From Diorhabda sublineata (Eukaryota > Arthropoda > Insecta > Coleoptera > Chrysomelidae): a stretch of DNA of 64,000 bases. The first letter of the stretch is position 1, and each line of letters starts with the position of its first letter. The translations under genes were made by a program, and so were the position numbers. The notes beneath the pieces were generated by a model. It made no database searches, was not told the origin of the DNA, and saw nothing but the letters and a program-made list of their open reading frames with translations. This document shows, in pieces, positions 31,801-38,759 of this stretch. The stretch is from contig NC_079485.1 in assembly GCF_026230105.1 (NCBI RefSeq), positions 30,547,572 through 30,611,571 on the forward strand, written 5' to 3'.

Positions 31801-33823
31801 ATTGTTTGAAGTCACCAACCTAAGAAATGTAGCTGCTGATGCTATCTTTTATTGCAAAGATGATCAGTCTACATTAGAAAGTATGCAACCATACAGGTAC
31901 TTTAATTATAAAACTGCAAATATACAGTACCAGTCAAAAGTTTTACCCTATACCATAATCCATTTATTAAATTTCAAAATAACAACTTTCTTCTTCATAT
32001 TCTCAAGCGAAGGTTGAAAGGGTGTCTTACAAACCAAAATAAAATACTTTGACATACTGTGGAGTACAAAGTGATGAAATATGCATCCACCAGGAGCTTT
32101 GGTGATAGAAAAAATGTTCGGGGCGGCCTCGAAAATTCACACGTATAGTATTGATCAGTAAACGTGAAGCAAGTCAGATCAATGAATCTAGGGATCTACC
32201 GTTGAGAAATTTTGCAGTGAAAAGGAGATTGAGAGAAGCTGTCCTTGTTAGAAAGGTGGCAGTAAAGAAACCTCTTTCAAGACATCAAAATGAAATTAAG
32301 AAGTTGTAGTGGGTTGAAGAACATAAAAATTGGACCCATGAAGAGTTTTATGGAGTGAAGAGTCAAAATTCGAGGTTTTAGGTTAAGAAAAGTTTTTGTA
32401 CACAGCTTAAAGAAAAAAACGGATATTAGATCCACGTGTAATCCCGACTGCAAAATACAGAGGAGGATCGATGATGGATTGGATAGGAAGAATGTATTGA
32501 AAGTAATGATGTGGCCAAGACCTTAAACCAATTGAGTTGTGGGGCAAATTGGACTGGGAAGTCATAACGCAGTGTCCCAAATCCACTCGACGTCTTTGAA
32601 AAAGTTTTATGGATTGATCAGTGAAAGTTTGAGGTTTTTAAGTTTAAAAGAAGAGTGGGGAAAAACTTTTGACCAGTGGTATATGTATTTGATAAAATGC
32701 TTGATTTGATATACTTTTTAGGAAAATTATTAGTCCAGAAGAAACAATAATAGTAACTGTGACATTAGCCAGCAAATATACGACATACCAAGATTTAGTT
32801 ACTTTCAGAGCAGATGTAGGGTCTGAATATGTAGAAAAAAAAGTCCAAATTGATGTTGGATCTAAATCAAACAATGATAATACAATCCCTTCTTTAGATT
32901 ATACTTATCTCAGTGATTGCTCCAAAGTTATTTTTTCAAATTGTGATCAAGGTACTTGGACAATTGAAGCCAAAGCTAGAGATCAAGAATCAGGTTTGAT
33001 GCAATTTACATCACAACCAAAAGGAATATATGTTCAGAATGGGTTTTTAACAGGAACAAAGGAAGAAGTTACAGGAACTTACAGTGATTCCTGCTGTAAT
33101 GCAGCCTTACAGCTTATTGCAATAGACAGAGCTAGCAACAAAAAAACAGTATCAATTAATGCATACAGTACGTAGAAATTGACTAGTTGATTAAATCTGG
33201 CAATAATTGATAATACACGCAATTATAAATCTAAATGACAGTTTCATATATATTTATTTTCCTTTTTAGAAGCAGTATGGGGACCTGGACAAATATCTGC
33301 TGTAGTATTGGGAATATCATTATTTATCCTGTTGATAATATTAGTTATCTATTTAATCCTAAGATATATCAAGAAGAAAAAAGCATACAATCTGCCTACT
33401 TACAGAGGAAGTGGGATGTAATAAAACTCCTTAAGATACTAACAAAATGGCAGTTTAAACTTTTTAGTATTCATTTTATTTCAAATGCAATGTATGTTCA
33501 CATTCTGTACTAAATGATAAGAAAGTAATATAATTCATTATTTTTAAATATTGTGTATCATTTATAAACGGAAGCAACAGATATATTTTTCCTTTTTACT
33601 TATAATAAAACCTTCTTCTATTAAGGATTATGACAATTATTCATATTAAATAAGCAAAGTGAAATTAAGGAGGAAACTTACCTGGAGTGAGGTTAAGAGT
33701 GGGAAGAGGAGGTTTTTCCTTAGCTGGTAATAATATAGCGTTTTGAGAAAAATCCTCAAAAGTTCCTCCTGTCACAGATACATTAAACAAAGGATTTTTC
33801 ATTTTTTTCGTTGGATCATTCAT
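10862..33823 (-). CDS. SEC23-interacting protein / DDHD-domain phospholipase A1
   Basis: Ten exons join in frame on the minus strand: 33823-33682, 17080-16658, 16602-16112, 16055-15926, 15849-15515, 15062-14498, 14442-14269, 11745-11551, 11494-11142 and 11086-10862, about 1010 residues, near the size of human SEC23IP. Order of parts: a short N-terminus; a long Pro/Ser/Asn-rich region (about 50-350), the part that binds SEC23 in p125; a WWE-like domain rich in Trp (about 355-505); a lipase core with HGIG and the nucleophile elbow GGHSLGS (Ser near 672); then the DDHD domain with HPYDPIAYR, GGRRIDYVLQEAP and SHVCYWES, giving the Asp/Asp/Asp/His set. The family cleaves phospholipids at ER exit sites and Golgi. 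No SAM domain is evident between lipase and DDHD. Exon 1 is assigned across a 16.6-kb intron because its phase-1 donor (CCAG|GTAAGT) fits exon 2 and yields a continuous frame; it has not been checked against RNA. Confidence 0.85.
12173..12418. repeat. Dispersed ~240-bp repeat, copy 1
   Basis: This stretch, from TAGTAGCTTTTTATAATGG to GGGAATAT, recurs in the same orientation at 46868-47104 at roughly 80% identity by eye. Both copies contain the inverted pair TGGCGCTA...TAGCGCCA. Here it abuts the GAA tail of a LINE; the other copy does not, so it is a separate unit. Confidence 0.7.
12420..13340 (-). mobile_element. 5'-truncated RTE-like LINE with GAA tail
   Basis: Reading down the minus strand there is an RT fragment with NRLTQHLAYADDVGIIART (the catalytic YADD box, near 13060-13130), then, after frameshifts, FKYLGALI-like text. 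The last part is VAFIRGAHLRGMGYVERM, RTFLHWLEDVEADLIQLGV and RRWRHHAQDR. The element ends in (GAA)n at about 12420-12431, like the simple-repeat 3' tails of RTE elements. It lies in intron 7 of the SEC23IP-like gene, in the same orientation. Confidence 0.7.
13390..14160 (-). mobile_element. I/R1-type LINE 3' fragment
   Basis: The minus strand reads PTADSVSKPWNHLLCECP, a Cys/His knuckle that follows RNase H in I-type LINEs. The downstream noncoding part (near 14000-14050) resembles that of the copy at 25516-26040. Stops are frequent. Also in intron 7 of the SEC23IP-like gene. Confidence 0.45.
15100..15493 (+). mobile_element. Truncated Tc1-like element filling SEC23IP-like intron 5
   Basis: It starts with the terminus TACACTCGCGAGCAAAAA and then jumps to transposase text: REHVNWTDEQWSSVLFADES, with the first catalytic Asp, followed by a frameshifted region like GGGSWMVWAGIS. 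It stops just short of the exon 5 donor. Same family as the copy ending at 958, with an internal and a right-end deletion. Confidence 0.75.
17438..18233 (-). mobile_element. Mariner-like element (family A), minus-strand copy
   Basis: Ends with TACGAGGTTGATACCAGAAGTAC on the left and, inverted, TACGAGGATGGTCCCAGTACCAG on the right, each with TA at the edge. Interior minus-strand text includes a motif equivalent to the FHQDNAPTHTS region, broken by stops. The 5' part (18040-18160) matches the copy at 27862-29069. It is about 400 bp shorter than that copy. It lies in intron 1 of the SEC23IP-like gene. Confidence 0.7.
18337..18360. mobile_element. Orphan mariner terminus
   Basis: GGTACTTTTGGTACCATCCTCGTA matches the terminal repeat of the neighbouring mariner elements, with no partner terminus nearby. 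Confidence 0.45.
18538..20021 (+). mobile_element. Tc1-like element (family 2), long copy
   Basis: Termini TACACTGCCAACCAAAAGTTT and, inverted, TACATTACCGGTCAAAAGTTT mark a 1.48-kb element flanked by TA. Interior plus-strand fragments are typical Tc1: CVIPTAKYGGGSMMVQGCFG near 18750, QYDNDPK-like and SSKLCKEYLK-like near 18900, and SPDLNPIELLWDKL-like near 19045. Order and frame are broken. It shares an almost identical block with the element at 31923-32681. Confidence 0.75.
20488..21610. mobile_element. PIF/Harbinger element with partial MADF and transposase genes
   Basis: Inverted termini (AGCCGCGTCCCCACTGGACA against AGGTGCGTCTCCATTGAACA) are bounded by the 3-bp duplication TAA at 20485-20487 and 21611-21613, the expected size for this superfamily. 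Inside, a plus-strand ORF (20783-20989) starts MSKLFWSQENLIRLINVYE and continues with VKTLLVQYRREKK, the two ends of a MADF domain with its middle missing. A minus-strand ORF (start near 21468, to 21067) holds RRWWQRQLFLRHYEYSRDDF and DRLAITFRFLASGDSYQSL, the N-terminal half of a HARBI1-type nuclease. Both genes are truncated. Confidence 0.85.
21654..22276 (+). mobile_element. Internally deleted Tc1/mariner element with good termini
   Basis: The ends TACGAGCCCCGTCACATTTC and, inverted, TACGAGCCCCGTCCCATTTC extend as near-identical inverted repeats for about 30 bp, with TA at each edge. The 623-bp interior keeps only a C-terminal transposase piece: a PNLSPIEAL motif, then KKQLRANPARTVMELKERL and EYCQNLINTMPQRI. 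The N-terminal two thirds are gone. Confidence 0.75.
22550..33421 (+). CDS. VWA7/hemicentin-like single-pass membrane protein, nested gene
   Basis: Nine exons join in frame: 22550-22874, 25130-25380, 27153-27320, 27375-27504, 29431-29655, 31373-31615, 31674-31896, 32722-33167 and 33270-33421, giving 720 residues. The chosen ATG opens a signal peptide (MFVIILLFAIPGVLP); codons upstream lack an ATG. Residues about 66-240 form a von Willebrand A-like fold: PVGILIDDTEES, then AILMFIDRKLSDEDL and VYVVWGGIYP. Extracellular beta-rich segments follow, with a Cys pair (YSDSCCNAALQLIAIDRASN). Near 679-702 is a membrane helix, then KKKK and a short tail. The metal site is altered (DDTEES where DxTGS is usual). 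The six intervening TE relics sit in its introns. The whole gene lies antisense in intron 1 of the SEC23IP-like gene. The name rests on fold order, so it is less certain than the gene structure. Ligand unknown. Confidence 0.7.
23120..24240 (+). mobile_element. Mariner-superfamily transposase relic
   Basis: Plus-strand text includes FKDEAHFWLNGYVNKKNFR, with the first catalytic Asp, then PEKVTVWCGLWAGGIIF, NGERYRVGINDFF and FQQDGATCHA-like text, with the second Asp. This is a known insect mariner-type arrangement. At least four frameshifts or stops are present. No clear termini seen. It lies in intron 1 of the VWA7-like gene. Confidence 0.65.
24640..25120. mobile_element. Head-to-head transposase C-terminal fragments
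   Basis: A plus-strand part (24940-25110) reads KMAA-VTXFD-like then IIELKE, equivalent to the WPPRSPDLTPLDFFLWG...IEELKER tail of mariner-like transposases. The segment 24672-24709 is the same tail inverted: AATAACTCCGGAAGTTATAG on its minus strand against AATAACTCCAGTTATAGAGA at 25072. It ends within about 20 bp of exon 2 of the VWA7-like gene. Confidence 0.45.
25516..26040 (-). mobile_element. I/R1-type LINE fragment (end of RNase H and Cys/His knuckle)
   Basis: A 161-codon minus-strand ORF reads GPEPILGVAKRALNSLL, then VRLVTGLLTGYCHLRRHLH and CRWCMEEDETADYVICECP, the CCHC-type motif after RNase H in I-clade LINEs. The GPEPILG motif recurs in the copy at 60040-60960. The frame is still open, so this is a fairly young fragment, but it is only the 3' end of the element. 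Confidence 0.7.
26230..27078 (+). mobile_element. Mariner with internal deletion, both termini kept
   Basis: Termini TACGAGGAGGTACCCAAAAG and, inverted, TACGAGGGAGTACCCAAAAA, with TA at each side, enclose 849 bp. The ORF keeps the DNA-binding half (KTQVYEWLSRFKNGDMSID, SGRPSTAQIDEN, DQLSQISGISWSSVQ) and then jumps to FFHHDNAPAHSA and, after a frameshift, PYSPDLAPCDFFLFP. The segment with the first catalytic Asp is missing. It lies in intron 2 of the VWA7-like gene. Confidence 0.85.
27862..29069 (+). mobile_element. Full-length but dead mariner-like element (family A)
   Basis: The right end, inverted, is TACGAGGATAGTCCCAGAAG and the left end is a decayed version sharing CCCAGAAGTACCT. The interior follows a whole mariner transposase in pieces: VKYWVTEFKRG, RRHKVRELADMIGISISAIH, RGFITMDET (first Asp), FHQDNAPAHTS (second Asp, near 28780), with frameshifts and stops between. 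It sits in intron 4 of the VWA7-like gene. Confidence 0.75.
31923..32681 (+). mobile_element. Tc1-like element (family 2) filling VWA7-like intron 7
   Basis: Termini TACAGTACCAGTCAAAAGTTT and, inverted, TACCACTGGTCAAAAGTTTTT, with TA edges. The interior carries remnants such as GVKSQNSRF-like and the block ATCCACGTGTAATCCCGACT, shared with the copy at 18538-20021. Transposase is destroyed. The element makes up 759 of the 825 bp of the intron. Confidence 0.75.
33604..33609 (+). terminator. Likely VWA7-like polyadenylation signal
   Basis: AATAAA lies about 185 nt after the stop codon and about 75 nt before the facing end of exon 1 of the SEC23IP-like gene, so the nested transcript can end just inside the host intron. 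Confidence 0.5.
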
Positions 33824-34578
33824 TTTTCAACACTACAATTATTGGGTTTATATCATCCAGATGTTACACACTGATTAATAACAAACAAAAAGACATTAGA
33901 TGAAAGGTGCGTTCAATATTATAAAACTGAACTCGTAAAAAAGCGTTCATTTGAACAATGAGATTAGATTAAAGCATTTTATAATCAATCAATATTTTAT
34001 AAATGTTATTTAATTGAAAATAGTTGGTTTTGAGAAACTATATTAATTACTTCCAACATTGTTAATTCAATAATATCGGAGTATTTTTTAAGACAGCTAT
34101 CAAATGATCTTGATCTGATTTATGTGATCAAATCTTCTCGATTATTTAAACTTTGAAGTTCGTTCAACTTTTAACAAATAACTACTAACTTAGTAATAAA
34201 TACTGATATCGTTCCCGTAAAGTGACGGTGAAATTATTGAAAATCATAATATTCTATTAAATGCATCTACACAAATTATTTATCATTCCATGTTCTGTTT
34301 CTTTCTTGTAAATATCTGCTCGGAGAGATAGAAAATGCAGTTACTCCATGATAAGAGTGACAGCGTAGTCACTCCCAATTTCGATTAGATTGTGTAAATA
34401 GATAAATATAAATTAGTTCTGAAAAAAAATCAATTATCTGCTAGTGATAAAAACATTAATATAGAATTTTTGAGGAGAACGCATTTTTTAATAGAATAAA
34501 TACTGTAATTGAAATTCTAACCAACAAAAATCAAATTCAACAATCAACTTATATAGGAATGTGAAATAAATATTTACA
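33824..34578. promoter_or_regulatory. Divergent promoter region, SEC23IP-like (-) and MEK (+)
   Basis: The two start codons face away from each other across 755 bp of AT-rich DNA that holds no other ORF or recognised repeat. Both promoters must lie here or in the adjacent 5' UTRs. No TATA box or other core motif can be assigned with confidence. Confidence 0.5.
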
Positions 34579-36052
34579 ATGTCGAAAAATAAATTAAACT
34601 TAACACTACCTCCTGGTGCTATAGACCAAACACCAACAGTAACACCAACATCTTCATTTCAGGAAACGCCCGTGTAAGTGTCGGCTTTCCACCTCAAATA
34701 ATTCTATTTTCAAAATAATTATTTGTAGATTATATATTATGTAGTCCTTGTTAACGGCTCTCCAGATTTAATATGACGTTAATTTCAGAGCAAATAATTT
34801 GGTCCGAGGAAATAGCATTGAAAACTTGACTGCTCGTTTAGAAGAATTAGATTCAACACTTGAGATGGATGATACTCAACGCAAAAGAATAGAGGTGTTC
34901 CTATGTCAAAAAGAAAAAATTGGCGGCGAATTTTCAGATGATGATTTTGAAAAACTAGGGGAGCTTGGATCGGGAAATGGTGGGGTAGTTACTAAAGTTC
35001 GCCACAAAGGTAGTGGGTTAATAATGGCAAGAAAATTGATACATTTAGAAGTGAAACCAGCTATTAAAAAGCAAATAATCCGTGAATTGAGAGTATTACA
35101 CAAATGCAATTTTGCACATATCGTTGGTTTTTATGGAGCATTCTATAGTGATGGAGAAATAAGTATTTGTATGGAATACATGGATGCAGGATCATTAGAC
35201 TTGATTTTAAAGAAAGCTAGTAGAATTCCAGAGAATATATTGGGTATGAAAATTTATTATAAAGTAAATGTATAAATTATATATGATAAATAGATAAGGT
35301 ATTACAATACCTCTTGATATTTCAGGTAAGATTACATTTGCAGTACTTAAGGGACTTAGTTATTTAAGGGATAAACATGCTATTATGCACAGAGACGTCA
35401 AACCCAGTAATATATTAATAAACAGTTCTGGTGAAATAAAAATCTGTGATTTTGGTGTCTCTGGCCAACTTATCGATTCAATGGCTAACTCCTTTGTTGG
35501 AACTAGAAGTTACATGTCTGTAAGATGATTATTTTTCACAATTTTCTATATATATATATTTAATTTGTAATTTATTCTAGCCAGAAAGACTGCAAGGAAC
35601 TCATTATTCTGTACAAAGCGATATTTGGTCTCTAGGTCTATCATTAGTAGAAATGGCTATTGGAATGTACCCAATTCCTCCTCCAGATGCTAAAACATTA
35701 GCCTCAATTTTTGGACCTCACAATGATAATGAGTCACCTGATCACACCAAAGGACCTAGACCTATGGCTATATTTGAACTCTTGGATTACATCGTTAATG
35801 AACCTCCTCCTAAACTACCATCTGGAATATTTACAGATGATTTCAAAGATTTTGTCGATAGGTGTTTGAGAAAAAATCCTGATGAGAGAGCTGATCTCAA
35901 AACGTTGATGGTAAGTTGGTGAAAAATTTAAATATTTTTCTGTATATTTAATTTTCCAGAATCACCCTTGGATCAAAAAAGCAGAATCAGAAGATGTAGA
36001 TATCGCAGGATGGGTATGCAAAACTATGGAAATTCAACCTCCAGCCAAATAA
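34579..36052 (+). CDS. Dsor1: MAP kinase kinase MEK1/2 (Dsor1 orthologue)
   Basis: Five exons join in frame: 34579-34673, 34789-35243, 35326-35519, 35581-35910 and 35960-36052, giving 388 residues. A basic-hydrophobic stretch at the N-terminus (KNKLNLTLP) fits the ERK docking site. The kinase domain has the glycine loop GSGNGG (92-97), Lys 114 in IMARKLI, HRDVKPSN (205-212), DFG (225-227) and the activation segment DSMANSFVGT with Ser 235 and Ser 239 at the RAF phosphorylation sites. The Pro-rich insert before PMAIFELLDYIVNEPPP is shorter than in mammalian MEK1. RAF phosphorylates and activates MEK, which phosphorylates ERK on Thr and Tyr. All key residues are intact, and the gene appears functional. 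Introns are short (62-115 bp). It is divergently arranged with the SEC23IP-like gene. Confidence 0.97.
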
Positions 36053-36355
36053 AAATATTTATTAGATACTCATTTACAAAATATCATTTTAAAATGTATA
36101 AAATTTATCAGTCTCGTTCTAGTGGTTGAATATTGTTAAGTATCATAGATTAGTAATATTCAAGTGATAAATCCAATAAGTCAGTGTATTAGAATATTAT
36201 TTTTTAAAAACAAAAATATCAAAATATAAGATTTAGAATAACATTGAGTTTTTTCGGCACTTTCCTGAATTATGTTAATGAGTTTTACCAAATTGAAAAT
36301 TTTATAGACTACACTTCCCTGTATTATGAATGAATGAAGTTACCTCTATAAAATT

Positions 36356-36361
36356 AATAAA
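36356..36361 (+). terminator. Candidate MEK polyadenylation signal
   Basis: AATAAA about 300 nt after the stop, followed by a T-rich stretch. Another AATAAA overlaps the stop codon itself and is unlikely to be the main site. Confidence 0.35.
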
Positions 36362-36949
36362 TTTTTTAATTTCAGCCAGTATTGTAGGAAATATTTAACA
36401 AAAAATGTACAAAAGGAATTTGAAATGAAACCTTGCAGTCTGATTCAATTTCAGCTCAGAATTACAATGAGTCCAAGGGATAAAAAACTCATGTTCCAAT
36501 TGTGAAGCAGTTTTATTAAACTTGTTAAATGATTAAGAAATTGAAATCAGACCACATGATTGCTTCAGCGAAATTTTTGCAAAATGCAAACGTTAGGAAA
36601 AAATGTTCTCCCTCGAAAGGAGTGAAGGGTTCAAAATTTTGGTATAATATGTATACTGGGACACTTTAATTGTTGCTAAATAAGCAAAATCTGGATTCAT
36701 TCATTCAGCTACTGTGGGTCTTTTTAGTCTAAAATATCTTCAGCAAACTGTAGTTGTGGTAGAATCTTGAACCAAACAGCTACATGGACTAGAAAGTAGC
36801 AAAACATTTAAAATCACTAACGTCACGCTTTCCAATACAATGAGAGATTTAGAATTACTTTTAGTGCAGCTGTTGGGCATGTCTCATGACCCCGATTGTA
36901 TATGTGCAAGCCAGTATTTGTACCTTTGAGAAATTGTTCCTTATGGTAT

Positions 36950-37490
36950 TCAAACTATTTTTATTACCCCAAACCACTGCCCCATATGTGTTGATCCGGA
37001 GTAGGTTCTTTGGGTCACAACCCCAATTCCTCCACGCCATCAGGGTTATCTCCTTTTAATGTTTTTTCCAGATGTTTACCAAATAATGACTTTCCCGTCT
37101 AGCTTGATGGTTTTTTTCTTCCTAGCGAAGGAAATTAGTTGGGTCTTATGCGGTTTGACATTTAGTCTCACTGATTGGCTTGTTGTGTAGTTGAGTCCTC
37201 TTTGAACTATGTCATAGATGACTGCTCTCGTCTACATAAGTTTGTATACTGCTAGATCCACATAAATGGGTATGCAACTCCCGATTGTAGTCATCCCCTG
37301 TTTGCAGTGATTTAAATGGTGTCTTGCCCTACTTTCATTTCTGCTGTTCTAGTAGATGGTAGTTGTGCCAATTATCTGGAGGTTGTCGTTTCGGCTCCTC
37401 TCGCATCTAATGCTCTTTTGACAGCGTCGTTTGGAGTATTGACAAAGGCGCCTTCTAATTCTAGTAGTAGTTAATCCGACTTTCATCTCT
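36950..37490 (-). mobile_element. LINE reverse transcriptase relic
   Basis: The minus strand contains VRLNVKPHKTQLISFARKKK and LDGKVI, the segment after the catalytic box of Jockey/R1-type reverse transcriptases, followed by many stops. The rest of 36053-36950 shows no gene. Confidence 0.5.
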
Positions 37491-37499
37491 ATTTAGTAA

Positions 37500-37870
37500 T
37501 GAAAAAAAAAAGCTTGCTCATGGTCAAATTTTCATGCATAGTGCCTTCTGATATTTTTAGAGCCTCAGCTATCTTAAGCAATTTCAATTTGCGATTAGAT
37601 ATAATTAATCAATTTGTGGACTTTTTTGATGTTTAGCATTAATTGGATGACCTGAACGTTCACCATCATCGGTGTCTATGCTTTTCGATGGAGCAAAGTC
37701 CTGATAACACTTTTGAAACCATTGCTGAACTCGTTTGATATTTTTTTTCATCAAGAAGCGAAGATAAATTAACACACGAAATTGTTTTCAAAATAACGAA
37801 AGTAGCTTCACTTAAATTGCTGTCACTTTCTTCTGATTAATCGAAATGTCATTAAATTTGACACATAGTC
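37500..37870 (-). mobile_element. Mariner DNA-binding-domain relic
   Basis: The minus strand reads KKNIKRVQQWFQKCYQDF, then DTDDGERSGHP and, after a break, LRLLKYQKA-like text, the helix-turn-helix half of a mariner transposase. No catalytic half or termini are seen. From 37870 to 38759 I see only AT-rich DNA. Confidence 0.45.
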
Positions 37871-38759
37871 TTTTGAAAGTTGATATTTCATAAACATCAT
37901 ATGTATTTGACAGTGGCAGTCACACGACTTATTGGGCGATGTAATATTTTATCGTTTTTCCTCTTCGGTCATGATGCTTGTTTAGGTTTTGATCTAAGTT
38001 TATTTTCTGTATCTTTAATTACTTATATCTCATTTTTTTCTTCCCAACGCTTTTATGCTAAAACAGAATTTTTTGTTGTTATTATCTTTATATATTGTTT
38101 GTTCAGTTTCTTCACCGAATTCTTTCCAACATTTCTGTTTCGTTCTTCTCTTATTTTGTTTTATTTACTCTTCTTTGGAATTCAAATGTTGAAAGATATT
38201 TTTATAAATGTTAAAAGTAAATGAAAAGACTCTGTGATATAAATTCAAGTATATTTTAATAAATAATCTGTAACAAAACCATATGTTTGAGTGTACAAAG
38301 AAAATATATAAAATTTAATAACAATTGTCGTACCTTCCAAATGTTCAGCCTAAACAAAACCCAGGAGTGTAGATTTACTATAGATAGGGTATCAGTTAGA
38401 AAAGTAAAATGTAGACTTTTTATTATGGGCACAATCAACTCCGACAATTACTTATCGATCATAATTTAAATTCATGCTAATTTCGTGTTTGACAATAAAG
38501 ATATTTTTGTTATAGTACTAATGAACGAGCTTGGATGCGATCTTTATGTCAAACTTGTCAATAGTTGACTGGTTTTGATGCAGTTTTCCTAATTAAAATA
38601 TTATAATAATTAAAATTTCATTATTTTCAGGACACATAAAATAAATTAAACTAAATCATTATGTACATTAGGTATAGAAAAACGCCAGAACTTTCACTGG
38701 ACTAGATATTTTTTATCCGAAATCTTGGAGATATTGATAGGACAATATGAACTTGCTAC

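Noticed and set aside
37880..38224. 114-codon plus-strand ORF rich in Phe, Leu and Ser
   Set aside because: It lies in T-rich noncoding DNA; the composition explains the apparent hydrophobicity, and there are no splice sites, homologous motifs or conserved neighbours.
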